A stretch of 37,607 bases of DNA, taken from Rhodopseudomonas sp. BR0M22. GTDB lineage: Bacteria > Pseudomonadota > Alphaproteobacteria > Rhizobiales > Xanthobacteraceae. Of this stretch, positions 1 to 8,518 are shown piece after piece. Location of the stretch: the NCBI RefSeq assembly GCF_010907035.1, contig NZ_QUMK01000057.1, forward strand, positions 1 to 37,607, given 5' to 3'. Position 1 is the first letter of the stretch, and every line of letters starts with the position of its first letter. A model generated the notes under the pieces. The model had not been told where the DNA came from and did not search any database. It saw only the letters and a program-made list of their open reading frames with translations. The position numbers and the translations under genes were made by a program.

Positions 1-1
1 G

Positions 2-1309
2 GAAACTTCCGGGACTGCGCGCGGCAACGACCGGCCGCGTCCGAAAATGATCGCTGCGGCGGTCGCGGTGGTTGCGATCGGCGTCACTCTCGCCGCCACA
101 ATGTTGATCCAACGCGCCTCCGCTCCGGAGACGCGGACGATTGCTGTCCAGCCGTTCGAGACCAAGACGTCCGACCCGGCGGTCGCGGCGATGGCCTCGA
201 CTGTCGCCGATCGCCTCACCGACGGCCTGTCGAAGATCGGTAATGTGCGGGTGTTGGCGCCGGAGGCGCAGCCGGTCGTCGCCAACATCGCAGCACCGCC
301 CACCGCGAAGGCTGATCTTGTCGTGCGCGGTGAATTGCAGCGCGAAGACGATCAATGGCAGCTGCAGGCGCGGCTGATCGACTCGCACACCGGTCAGGTG
401 CAGTGGGCCGGCGGCATCCGTGTCTCAGTCAATACGATCAGCGAACGTTTGCAACAGAGCCGATTGACAGCGGGCATCGGCGCCCCGCTGGCGCTGCGTA
501 TTAATGCGCTGACTCAGCGTGCGATGCAGCCGGAATCCAAGATCATCGCCGAACAGGCCGCGGCGTTTCTGAATCAGACCAATCGCGAGCGCTTCAAGGT
601 CGCTCAAGAGCTGCTCGAGAAGTCGCACGCTGCCGCACCAAATGACGTCGAAATATCGGCGGCGCTGTCGGCCCATTTGATGCGCGGCGTGGCGATGGTG
701 TGGTATCCGCCGGACCAACTCGAAGGAATCGAAAAGCGCGCCAGGGATCTGCTCCGCGATGCGGTGAAGACCGAGCCGAGTTACATCCCTGTGCTTCAGG
801 CCTATTGCCGGCTGCTGCAGAACACCAACCAGTTTGCTGAAACGCTGGTGGCCTGCGAGAACGCGCTGCGGTTCGATCCGTGGGACGGTCTGGTGATGTT
901 CCAGATCGGCATGGCCCAGCTTCGCCTCGGCCGCTATCAGGATGCGCTGGCGACCTTCGAGCGGGCCGACGCCGCCGATACACCGGAAGTGTCTCGCTGG
1001 ACCTGGCTGCTCGGCGCCGGCCTGACGCTGACATTGATGGAACGCTACGACGATGCTCTGACGTGGCTGCACCGGTCGCGCGCGATCACGCCGGCAACCG
1101 GACGCACCGACTTCATGATCGCGACCTGCTATCAGGCGCTCGGTCGTTACGAAGAGGCGCGCGTTGCCGTCGCCACCGGCCTGCGGCTGCGGCCGGGCAC
1201 GACAGGCGAAACGGTCGGCCTGCCGCCCAAAAACGAAAGCCCGCGCTTCCTCGCCGATTCGGCGAAGGTTCGGGAGTTACTGGTAGCGGCGGGATTGCCG
1301 CCGAAATAA
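2..1309 (+). CDS. TPR-repeat protein with one membrane segment (5' end outside window)
   Basis: The frame is open to the left edge of the window, so this is the 3' part of a longer gene; the first in-frame ATG is at 47 and has no convincing ribosome binding site. A charged linker is followed by one hydrophobic segment (roughly the first 20 residues after that Met). Next comes a domain of about 100 residues with a VVRGELQ...WQLQARLID pattern, typical of the periplasmic part of adenylate-cyclase-like or winged-helix regulators of the wHTH-TM-TPR type. TPR-like helical repeats follow from about residue 170 to the end (for example AHLMRGVAMVWY, NALRFDPWDGLVMFQIGMAQL, IATCYQALGRYEEARVAVATGL). The usual N-terminal signalling or DNA-binding domain would lie upstream of the window. 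No functional link to the sulfur genes is visible. Family-level call only. Confidence 0.75.
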   Translation, partial: ETSGTARGNDRPRPKMIAAAVAVVAIGVTLAATMLIQRASAPETRTIAVQPFETKTSDPAVAAMASTVADRLTDGLSKIGNVRVLAPEAQPVVANIAAPPTAKADLVVRGELQREDDQWQLQARLIDSHTGQVQWAGGIRVSVNTISERLQQSRLTAGIGAPLALRINALTQRAMQPESKIIAEQAAAFLNQTNRERFKVAQELLEKSHAAAPNDVEISAALSAHLMRGVAMVWYPPDQLEGIEKRARDLLRDAVKTEPSYIPVLQAYCRLLQNTNQFAETLVACENALRFDPWDGLVMFQIGMAQLRLGRYQDALATFERADAADTPEVSRWTWLLGAGLTLTLMERYDDALTWLHRSRAITPATGRTDFMIATCYQALGRYEEARVAVATGLRLRPGTTGETVGLPPKNESPRFLADSAKVRELLVAAGLPPK

Positions 1310-1609
1310 CAAGCTCAACCTATCAACTCGTCATTCCAGATTCGCGCCTTCGGCGCGCCGCAAAAATGAGACTGTCCAGGGCTTGTAGTTGACTACGAAT
1401 GGGGCTAGCGCCGCCCTCCCCTTCCGCTTAGGCCTGTCCGCTTCTGGCCCATAGCGAACATCGTCCCGCGCTCACAAACGCCCGCTTTCCGTGTGAAGCA
1501 GACCCGCCGACGTTGACAGGGTTGGTGGGTATGGATGCCAAAACCGACCCGGGTTAATAATTCAACCGCGGCGTTGACCGCACGCCGCTATGATTGGGCA
1601 ACCCAGCTG
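1310..1609. other. Intergenic stretch, possible decayed palindromic repeat
   Basis: No credible gene is seen. Near 1331-1372 a CGTCATTCC start, a GCGCCTTCGGCGC hairpin core and a degenerate ATGAG end resemble a worn copy of the CGTCATTCC...GGAATGACG palindromes common in Bradyrhizobium and Rhodopseudomonas. The hairpin could also act as a weak terminator for the TPR gene, although it lacks a T-run. The rest of the stretch holds nothing recognisable. Confidence 0.3.
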
Positions 1610-2286
1610 TCAAGCCTTCGCTTCAACGATGGCATCGTTCGGAAACAACCTCGACCTCTGCTCCGCCGGGGTCGGGTTCAAGTATCGCATCAGCACCGCG
1701 ACGGTCTTGTGGCCGCTCTGCCGCATCAGCGTCTTGAGATCGGCGCCGCGCGCCGACATGCGGGACAGGGCTTCGTGCCGCAGATCGTGGATCCGGAGAT
1801 CCGGACATTGCGCCGTGATACGAATCTCATTTCGCCACGCGTTTTCGGCGACCCAGGACGAAGACCTGAACACTTTGCTGTCCGCCGGCTCCCGGTCGGT
1901 GAGGTCCAGCAAGCCGGCGTAGGCACGATCCGAGTTCGCCACGTGGCGCGCGCTGCTGTTCTTCGAGTCCGGAATGACGACGAAGCCGGGCTCCTGCCGA
2001 ATCCATGCGCACTCGATCGACATCGCCTCACCGAGGCGCATCCCGGTGTCGAGCAGAAGCGGAAACAGAGCCTTCCACTGCCGGCCCGCGGGGCCGCGAC
2101 TAGACCCGCGATGGCCTCGCTGATGGCCCTCTCCTCGCCTTGGCGCAGCCGTCGTTCCCGATGGCCGGAGGGTTGCGGCACGCCGCGCCGGCACTTCCCA
2201 CCGCCTGCGCGGTGCCCTCAAGGTTTGCGGATTTCGGGCAGCTCGAAGTCGCAGCTCTTGAGCATTCAGTACGGCTTGAATGCCAC
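1610..2286 (-). pseudogene. Decayed tyrosine recombinase (phage-type integrase), C-terminal remnant
   Basis: The lower part, from about 2080 down to 1610, reads as an intact integrase catalytic core. It shows the first catalytic Arg in DTGMRLGEAM, the HxxR box in IHDLRHEAL, then SGHK and the Tyr-bearing RYLNP. Upstream of about 2080-2100 the integrase-like reading (RERRLRQGEERAISEAI) continues in a different frame, which implies a frameshift. The N-terminal arm-binding and core-binding domains are missing. The remnant is about 225 residues against the usual 350-420 for the family. It directly abuts the 3' end of the K-like gene at 2287, so it may mark the edge of a former integrative element. 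No att site or tRNA was recognised beside it. Confidence 0.7.
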
Positions 2287-3561
2287 CTACGAACTGGCGG
2301 CGTTGTCGAGCGCCGCGATCGAACTGACAATTGCGTCCAGCAGCGCAACGCCGCCGCGAAAGCCACCGATGCCGGTGGTCAGGCCAAGCCTGTGGGTCGG
2401 CGCGGCGCACTCGATCAGCGGCACGCCGAGCCGCGCGGCCGCCGGACGCTCCAGAGCGCTGCCGAAGACGAACTCGGCGCCGCTACCGGCGATCAAGCGC
2501 GCGATTTCGTCGGCGTCTTCGCTGTAGTGCGCCGCCGCCAGATCCTGCTGCATCGCTTCGCGGGCACCGAGTGGCGGATCATCGGTGACAATGATCGTCG
2601 CCGGCGACCAGCCCAGCGTTTCGATCAGAAACCGGGCAAGGCCGGCAGCATACAGACTCGGCACCGCCACCGCAAAGCTGCGCGGCCCCCCCTGACTGTA
2701 CAGCGTTTCAAGCAGATGCTCGAGGCAATAGGCCTCGCGCCGGCGCTCCACCTCGATGAAGGCCCGTGCTGAACTGTCGTCGACTTCGCCGACCGAGGCG
2801 GCAACGCGTTCGAGGAGCTCGGTGGTAGTGATCGCCCCGACCGGCAGACTACCGCTGTCGATGAATGGAATGCCGAAGCCTTCATCGAGCGCCCGGGCCG
2901 CCGCAGCACCCCAGGGTGAGACCGACAGGCTGAGCTCGGCCTGTGCCACCGCGCGCAGGCCGGCCACGCCGCCAAGCGGGCCGAACAGCGGATTGGGCGT
3001 CAACCCTACTCCGGCGATCAGCCGCGACAGCTCCTCGATCTCGGCGAGCCAGAAAGCGTCCTGATGCGGCACCAGACCGAACAGATTGACCACCCCAGCG
3101 CGGCGTGTCTCTGTCCCGGTCGCTTTGGCGATTGCGCCTTTTAGAAACGATTCGTAGCCGTGATAGGCGGAGCCGCGAAATCCCGCCGTCGCCAGGTCGA
3201 GCACGTCGTCGCCGGCGTCACGGGCTTCCTGCGCCATCGCCTCGACGTCGTCGCCGATCATTTCCGCCGGACAGCCGGTCATCACCACCGTCAGCTCACC
3301 GCGCAGAATCCCGCCTGTGTTCTTGATCTGCTCGCGCAGCCGTGACGCTCCGCCGAACACGATGTGCTTCTCAGACAGGTTCGACGTGGCCCAGCCGCCG
3401 GATCCGCCGCAGCCGCTGCGGCGCTGCCAAAGCCCGGCCTGCAGACCGCAGCCAGGGGTGGCATGGACCAGCGGCGTCACACCATCGATCGCCGAGGCGG
3501 CATACAGCGCACCGTGCAGCGCACAGCCGGCCCGCGGCCGCACCAGGGACGCCGCCATCAT
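2287..3561 (-). CDS. Nitrogenase-like component 1, K-like subunit of uncharacterised system
   Basis: A 424-residue member of the NifD/NifK/BchN oxidoreductase superfamily. Three cysteines sit at P-cluster-type positions: C13 (AGCALHG), C38 (TPGCGLQ) and C97 (MTGCPAEMIGDD). The 25- and 59-residue spacings match NifK closely. The IVFGG and IGDDVEA motifs are typical of the family. Compared with MarK (460 residues) the sequence is shorter but ends with the same style of GFRGGVALLDAI C-terminus, so it looks complete. It overlaps the upstream D-like gene by ATGA, which implies translational coupling, and it is the last gene of a four-gene operon. By analogy with DPOR and COR it should form a heterotetramer with the D-like subunit, accept electrons from the NifH-like protein and hold an Fe-S cluster at the subunit interface. 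The substrate is unknown. Confidence 0.8.
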   Translation of the reverse strand: MMAASLVRPRAGCALHGALYAASAIDGVTPLVHATPGCGLQAGLWQRRSGCGGSGGWATSNLSEKHIVFGGASRLREQIKNTGGILRGELTVVMTGCPAEMIGDDVEAMAQEARDAGDDVLDLATAGFRGSAYHGYESFLKGAIAKATGTETRRAGVVNLFGLVPHQDAFWLAEIEELSRLIAGVGLTPNPLFGPLGGVAGLRAVAQAELSLSVSPWGAAAARALDEGFGIPFIDSGSLPVGAITTTELLERVAASVGEVDDSSARAFIEVERRREAYCLEHLLETLYSQGGPRSFAVAVPSLYAAGLARFLIETLGWSPATIIVTDDPPLGAREAMQQDLAAAHYSEDADEIARLIAGSGAEFVFGSALERPAAARLGVPLIECAAPTHRLGLTTGIGGFRGGVALLDAIVSSIAALDNAASS

Positions 3562-4919
3562 CTCACCTCGCGTTTGATGTGCCAGTCGGGACTACGCTTC
3601 AACCATCCCGGCAGATAGTTCGCCGTCGGCGAGACAAATCGCCGCTTCAGTGCCTCGCCGTCGAGCAGGCGCTGCAGCCGCGACGCCAGACGCGCTTCAC
3701 CGGCAGCGCCGAGCAGATCGTCGGCGCCGACCGCGACCGCGGCGATGCCCGCGCGGGTGGCGGTTGCGGCGGTCGCGGGCTTGCCGATCACCACCTCGGG
3801 CTTGATCCGGCCGAGCCAGTTCATCAGTTCGAACGGCTGTCCGGCGGCGACATGAAGGGGCAATTCGGGATGTGCCGCGGCGACGGCCCGAAGGCCACCG
3901 AGATGCAGACTGTCGATCCAATCGACGCTGAGGCCGGCAAGCTCGCCGCCGAACCGATCGACCAGGTCGACGACGGCCAGGGCTTGCGACGGCGGCAGTG
4001 CTACGACGACACGGCGGCCGTTCAAAATCCAAACGTCCTCACCGGTTGCACCCGACGGCGGCGCGGGCCGTTCGGTCGCAGCCGCGATCGCTGCGACAAA
4101 GCTTCGGGTCGCCTCCGCACCGACGGGCGGCGGCAGCCGCAGGAACGGCACGCCGTGCAGCCGGTCGAGTTCGCGTCGAAGCGCGTCGGTTTCGTCCTCG
4201 AACACCGCAACGCTGAGGGCGGCCTGGGCAGCCTTCGCGAACGCCGTCGGTCCAGCATCGACCGGAAACACGTTGACCTCGAGGCCGAGGCTCTCGATCG
4301 CTTGCGCGACGCCGACCAAACCCGGCCCGTGTTCGAACGCCAGCAGATTGATCAAATCGCGGCGGTGCGGCTGTCCCGGCTGCACGAGCGCCGCGATCGC
4401 CTGCGCGGCGACGTCGAAGCCGGTCGCCGCCACGCGGGAGCGGAATCCGTCGGTCCGCAGTTCGATCACCGGAATCCCGAGCTCGTCGCTCAGTTCTTCG
4501 GCGACTGCCTGGATGTCGTCGTTGTTGATCGCCACCACCGGCGTCGCCACCACCACGATCGCCCACGGCTGGTGCCGACGATGTAGCTGCCGCAATGTCC
4601 GTGCCAGAGCGCCATCGGCGCCGAGGATGGTGTCGCGCTGATCGAGATTGGTGACCGCCCAAGGGCGGTCGGCGCGCGCCGCGGCCAGAGCTCCCGCGCA
4701 TCCACGGGCGCCGTGAACCACGATGCCGAGCCCGTCAATCTCGGTCAAAACCTGCAGCGCGGCCGAAACGTCGTCGACCGCGACTTGCGAGAAGGTGCGG
4801 ATCCGCGTCACCGGCGGACCGTCCTCGAACTCGGCAATCAAAGACGTGACATCACCAAGATAGGCGCTGAGCGCGTTCAGCCGCCGTTCGCGCGTCGGCA
4901 GTTGCAGCGGCTTGGTCAC
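3558..4919 (-). CDS. Nitrogenase-like component 1, cysteine-poor D-like subunit
   Basis: A 453-residue superfamily member when started at the GTG at 4919. That GTG begins one base after the stop of the NifH-like gene and has GAGG 9 nt upstream; an in-frame ATG at 4958 would overlap the NifH-like gene and is less likely. Only one cysteine remains, C74 in HGARGCAG, equivalent to the middle P-cluster cysteine. The first is absent, and in the third motif proline replaces it (TPVVAINNDDI against T-C-VVALIGDDI in NifE). No later cysteine exists, so the Cys that ligates FeMo-co-type cofactors in NifD is also missing. The pair therefore offers 3+1 cysteines, as described for chlorophyllide reductase (BchYZ), and would suit one [4Fe-4S] cluster rather than a P-cluster plus a large cofactor. 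Product and substrate are unknown. Confidence 0.75.
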   Translation of the reverse strand: MTKPLQLPTRERRLNALSAYLGDVTSLIAEFEDGPPVTRIRTFSQVAVDDVSAALQVLTEIDGLGIVVHGARGCAGALAAARADRPWAVTNLDQRDTILGADGALARTLRQLHRRHQPWAIVVVATPVVAINNDDIQAVAEELSDELGIPVIELRTDGFRSRVAATGFDVAAQAIAALVQPGQPHRRDLINLLAFEHGPGLVGVAQAIESLGLEVNVFPVDAGPTAFAKAAQAALSVAVFEDETDALRRELDRLHGVPFLRLPPPVGAEATRSFVAAIAAATERPAPPSGATGEDVWILNGRRVVVALPPSQALAVVDLVDRFGGELAGLSVDWIDSLHLGGLRAVAAAHPELPLHVAAGQPFELMNWLGRIKPEVVIGKPATAATATRAGIAAVAVGADDLLGAAGEARLASRLQRLLDGEALKRRFVSPTANYLPGWLKRSPDWHIKREVR

Positions 4920-4920
4920 C

Positions 4921-5793
4921 TCACACCGCCTCGACCAACGGCCGGCCCGCGCGTACACCGAACACTCGGTCGCCCCATTGCTTGGCCCAGTCCTTCAGGG
5001 CCGGCCCGTCGAGCGGCTTCGGGATCGAGACCGGATGATCTCCCGCGATGTGGCGGGCGAGTTGGCGATAGACATCTGCCTGCTCGGATTGCGGCGCCGC
5101 CTCGATCACGGTCTGGCCGTATAATTCGCTCTGCGCCACGGCGAGCGAGCGCGGCACATAGCCGACAACTTTAGTCCCGGTCCGCGCCGCAAAATCGTCG
5201 ATCAGCGACGACGCGTAGGACGTCTGGATGCTGTTGGCGATCACACCGCCGAGCCGCGCACCGCCCGACGGCGCGTATTTGCTGATCGCCTTGAACAGAT
5301 TGTTGGCAGCGAAGATCGCCATGAAATCCGAAGAGGTGACCACGAAGGCGGACTCGGCGATGCCGTTGCGGATCGGCACCGCGAAGCCGCCGCAGACAAC
5401 GTCGCCGAGCACGTCATACAGCACGTAGTCGGGCTTGAATTCCTCGAACAGCTTCAGTTCGTGCAAGAGGTCGACCGCAGCGTTGATGCCGCGTCCGGCG
5501 CAGCCGACACCGGGCACCGGCCCCCCCGCCTCGATGCACAGCACTCCGCCGAAGCCGGTCGCCGACACATCGGCGATGCTCGGCCGCCCGCTGTCGCGCA
5601 GGCTGTCGAGCACTGTCGGCAGATCCTCGCCGCCGCGCAGGATGGTGGTCGAATCGCTCTTGGGATCGCAGCCGATCTGAACCACGCGGTAGCCGGCCTC
5701 CGCCAGCGCGGCGCTGATGTTCGACGTCGTGGTCGACTTGCCGATGCCGCCCTTGCCGTAGATCGCGATGTGCTTTGGCGCTACGCTGCTCAC
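4921..5793 (-). CDS. NifH/BchL-like ATP-dependent reductase of uncharacterised nitrogenase-like system
   Basis: A 290-residue homodimeric Fe-protein-type ATPase. The P-loop is GKGGIGKST at residues 13-21. The two cysteines that ligate the intersubunit [4Fe-4S] cluster are C98 (GVGCAGRG) and C134 ([10 protein letters not shown]). The gene starts with GTG preceded by GGAGGA at good spacing. By eye it is very similar to the MarH protein encoded at 16251-17126, which suggests common ancestry or duplication, yet it is encoded with a different catalytic pair. It should pass electrons, driven by ATP hydrolysis, to the D-like/K-like complex encoded directly downstream. It lies 39 nt after the radical SAM gene in the same operon. 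Confidence 0.88.
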   Translation of the reverse strand: MSSVAPKHIAIYGKGGIGKSTTTSNISAALAEAGYRVVQIGCDPKSDSTTILRGGEDLPTVLDSLRDSGRPSIADVSATGFGGVLCIEAGGPVPGVGCAGRGINAAVDLLHELKLFEEFKPDYVLYDVLGDVVCGGFAVPIRNGIAESAFVVTSSDFMAIFAANNLFKAISKYAPSGGARLGGVIANSIQTSYASSLIDDFAARTGTKVVGYVPRSLAVAQSELYGQTVIEAAPQSEQADVYRQLARHIAGDHPVSIPKPLDGPALKDWAKQWGDRVFGVRAGRPLVEAV

Positions 5794-5832
5794 AAATCCT
5801 CCGATCGTTCTCTATCGCGTGGGCTCTACGGT

Positions 5833-7050
5833 CTATTCGGCCGGCTCGAGGCGCTTGGCGGTCGCGAACACCGGCAGCAATTCGTCCTCGATCCGGTAGA
5901 TGTCGTGCTGCAAGGTGTCCGACGAAGCGTTACTGTCGAACACATGCTCATAGGTGATGCCGTTCCTCCTCCAGATCGTCACCAGCTTGTGCGCGAGATC
6001 GAGATACCAAGCCGGTACCGGCGGGCGATGGCCTTCGAGCTCGGAGCCCGGATTGGGGCACCAGACTGCGAAGGTGCCGACCACACCCTTGGATGCGAGA
6101 TATTCCAGTCCCGCCAGCGTCGAGCGTTTTGGCTCGATGCCGGCGACGATGTTGGAGCGCACTCGACCGTGACCGAACACCTTGACGGCATATTCCAGGG
6201 CTTTGACCCAGTGCTCCCAGCCGCCACCTCCGCGCGCCTTGCCGGGGCAGATCGCATCGTAGATGCCCTTGTCCCAGATCTCGATGTTCATCGCCGTGGT
6301 GCGATAGCCGGCTTCCTTGAACCGATCGAGATTCCGAAGGTCCAGCGGCGCCGCGATGGTCGCGGTGCCGTTGAAGTCCTGACGGCCAGTGTGCTGCTGG
6401 ATGGCTTCGGCGACGTCGAGATAGTATTCGAGTTCGCGCCGTTCGGGGATGACGCCGCCGCTGACAGTGAGATGGTCGATGGCGCCGTCATTGTACGCCC
6501 GCGCCGCGGTCTCACCGATCTGGCGGGCGTTCTTCCAGAACGCCCCACCCTTCTCGCCGTAGACGTCTTTGGTGTAGTTGATATTGCAGAACAGGCAGTC
6601 TTCGCCTTTCTCCTTGTAGGAGCACTCGTTGCTGTAGACGACGAAGAGATGCCGGTCGGCGTAGTGGGCGCCGATCTGCGACATGTCGATCCCGTCGGAC
6701 GTCTTGGCGCCATAGAATGACGGCCGCTCGCGGAATTTGACCTCGGCGACGACCTCACTGCGGTCGATGATGACCGTGCGATCGTCGATCAATTCGATCC
6801 GGTAACTCGATCTCGGATTCCAGCGGAACGGCACGCAGAGGCCGCGAGGCAGATAGAAGTGCGACGGCAGCTCGACGTCGTGGGTCTCGAAATCCATCTC
6901 AAACAGGCAATGCACCTGTTCCTGAGCCTTGACACCCGGCTGAACGAAGTCGAGCGCGTCGCTGCTGATAGCGATGCCATTGATACCAAGCTCCGCCTTC
7001 AGAGCCAGCTCCCGCCAAAGCCCGTCCTTCAGTTCACTCACCGTCGGCAT
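5833..7050 (-). CDS. Radical SAM protein with CX8CX2C motif, first gene of nitrogenase-like operon
   Basis: A 405-residue protein. After about 135 residues of N-terminal domain without a recognisable match, cysteines C143, C152 and C155 (ECSYKEKGEDCLFC) form a CX8CX2C set instead of the canonical CX3CX2C. A TIM-barrel-like section follows, with SGGVIP as a likely SAM-contact strand (GGE-like), NIEIWDKGIY and SNIVAGIEP. The layout recalls the BioB/HydE/ThiH-like group, not NifB: it lacks the NifB CNIDCAFC box and the C-terminal cysteine set. As first gene of the operon it may make or modify the substrate, or mature the partner complex. It is transcribed divergently from ssuA. The ATG at 7050 has only a weak upstream GGAC. 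The reaction cannot be named from sequence. Confidence 0.75.
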   Translation of the reverse strand: MPTVSELKDGLWRELALKAELGINGIAISSDALDFVQPGVKAQEQVHCLFEMDFETHDVELPSHFYLPRGLCVPFRWNPRSSYRIELIDDRTVIIDRSEVVAEVKFRERPSFYGAKTSDGIDMSQIGAHYADRHLFVVYSNECSYKEKGEDCLFCNINYTKDVYGEKGGAFWKNARQIGETAARAYNDGAIDHLTVSGGVIPERRELEYYLDVAEAIQQHTGRQDFNGTATIAAPLDLRNLDRFKEAGYRTTAMNIEIWDKGIYDAICPGKARGGGGWEHWVKALEYAVKVFGHGRVRSNIVAGIEPKRSTLAGLEYLASKGVVGTFAVWCPNPGSELEGHRPPVPAWYLDLAHKLVTIWRRNGITYEHVFDSNASSDTLQHDIYRIEDELLPVFATAKRLEPAE

Positions 7051-7514
7051 CTGTCATCGTCCGTCGCTGCTCAGCGCGCGACCACCGCGCGTCTGAGGAT
7101 CATCGGCGAACGGGCTCCCATCGACAATTCTGAAGATCGCCGATGTTGGAGAGGATTTCGGGCGGCGACAGCGGCATCGGAAGCATGGCGCCATCGTCGT
7201 GGTAATTGATTGCAGCGTCGCCCGCTTTCGACTTCGGCGCGTGACGCCGCCCCTTGCTAATCGCCCGCGAAATCCAACATATCCGGACGCTGACCTCGGT
7301 CACGGACGCGTGACTTCATCCATCGCGACGGAGTTCCGCAGCGTTCGGGGAGAACAGCAACTCCACTCCATCGTTCATCGGAGTAATTTATCACTCTGCA
7401 TTTCGGCGGACACAGGACTGACATTGCTATTTTTCCCGGTGTCTCGACAGCCCCCGCCGCACTGCCCATCATCCCGGTGCGATTGGATTGCATCGGGATC
7501 AACAGCGGGGCGTC
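7051..7514. promoter_or_regulatory. Divergent control region between the nitrogenase-like operon and the ssu operon
   Basis: A 464-bp gene-free stretch between two divergent operons, so it must hold both promoters. Visible features are an AT-rich patch around 7377-7440, a short dyad GAGTAATTTATCACTC (arms GAGT/ACTC) near 7380, and TTGCTATTTTTCC near 7424. The last resembles the TGCTATTTTCGC found at 27466, upstream of metQ. No sigma-54 type -24/-12 sequence was recognised. The exact promoters are not resolved. Confidence 0.4.
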
Positions 7515-8465
7515 ATGAAGCGTCGGGATTTTCTCACTCTGTCGGCCGGCGCGGCACTGCTGCCCGGCTTCGCCAGGCGCGCATGCGCCCAGCCCGCGAC
7601 GACCGAGATCCGGATCGGCTATCAGAAGAATGGCGTGCTGGTGATCGCGCGCCAGCGCCGCACGCTCGAGGATCACTTCGGGCCGCAAAACATCGGCGTA
7701 AAGTGGGTCGAATTCTCATCGGGCCCGCCGATGCTGGAAGCGATGAATGTCGGCAGTATCCATTACGGCGCGGTCGGCGACTCTCCGCCGATCTTCGCTC
7801 AGGCAGCCGGCGCCGCGATTGTGTACGCAGCAGGCCAGCCGATCACCAACGGCCAGGGCATCCTGGTCCCTCAGAGTTCACCAATTCGAACGCTAACTGA
7901 CCTCAAGGGCAAGCGCGTTGGCTTCACCAAGGGATCGAGCGCGCACAACGTCGTATTGTTGGCGCTGGCGAAGGCAGGCCTGAGCTACGCCGACATCACG
8001 CCGGTGTATCTCACTCCGCCCGATGCAGGTCCCGCCTTCGCGCAGGGCAGCATTGACGCCTGGTCGATCTGGGATCCGTATTTCGCTATCGGCGAGCTGA
8101 AGCAGAACGGCCGGATCCTGCTCAATGCTTCCGACGTCGGCCGGACTCATTCGTTCTACATCGCCAATCGCGAATTCGCCCAGCGGAACCGGCAGATTCT
8201 CAAGCAGATCATCGACGTCACCAGCGCCACCGCGCAGTGGGCGGAGCAGCACCGTGACGAGGTCGCGCAGTCGCTCGCCGCGGTCACCGGCATCGCACTC
8301 GACATCCAGACCATCGCCGCGAACCGTTCGTCGTTCGCGGTCGGGCTGATCACCGACGACATCATCGCGACACAGCAAGGCGTCGCCGACCGCTTTCATC
8401 AGCTCGGCCTGATTCCGCGGCCGATCGTAGTGCGCGACGCGGTCTGGACTCCGACCCAGGCTTGA
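7515..8465 (+). CDS. ssuA: Aliphatic sulfonate ABC transporter substrate-binding protein
   Basis: A periplasmic binding protein of the SsuA/TauA/NMT1 type, 316 residues. The ATG at 7515 is preferred over an upstream in-frame ATG at 7488 because it has GCGGGG just upstream and begins directly with a twin-arginine signal ([15 protein letters not shown]). The mature part begins near [10 protein letters not shown]. Family motifs include [33 protein letters not shown] and DAWSIWDPY. It should deliver alkanesulfonates to the permease and ATPase encoded downstream. It is first in an operon with ssuD, ssuC, ssuB and a flavin reductase. A paralogue with a Sec-type signal lies at 12160-13113. Confidence 0.9.
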   Translation: MKRRDFLTLSAGAALLPGFARRACAQPATTEIRIGYQKNGVLVIARQRRTLEDHFGPQNIGVKWVEFSSGPPMLEAMNVGSIHYGAVGDSPPIFAQAAGAAIVYAAGQPITNGQGILVPQSSPIRTLTDLKGKRVGFTKGSSAHNVVLLALAKAGLSYADITPVYLTPPDAGPAFAQGSIDAWSIWDPYFAIGELKQNGRILLNASDVGRTHSFYIANREFAQRNRQILKQIIDVTSATAQWAEQHRDEVAQSLAAVTGIALDIQTIAANRSSFAVGLITDDIIATQQGVADRFHQLGLIPRPIVVRDAVWTPTQA

Positions 8466-8518
8466 TCGCGGCGGACCGGCTGGAAGCGGCACAACGACCA
8501 AAACAAGGGAGAACGCGG

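Noticed and set aside
3342-4586. Long plus-strand open frame opposite the D-like and K-like genes
   Set aside because: Composition-driven shadow of the real minus-strand genes; no recognisable domain.
4920-4958. ATG at 4958 as start of the D-like gene
   Set aside because: It would overlap the NifH-like gene by 38 bp and adds residues not typical of the family. The GTG at 4919 with GAGG 9 nt upstream is better.
2287-5793. Direct assignment as DPOR (bchLNB) or COR (bchXYZ)
   Set aside because: Cysteine counts resemble COR, but there are no bacteriochlorophyll genes nearby, a radical SAM gene heads the operon, and the Fe protein is closest by eye to MarH. Kept as an analogy only.
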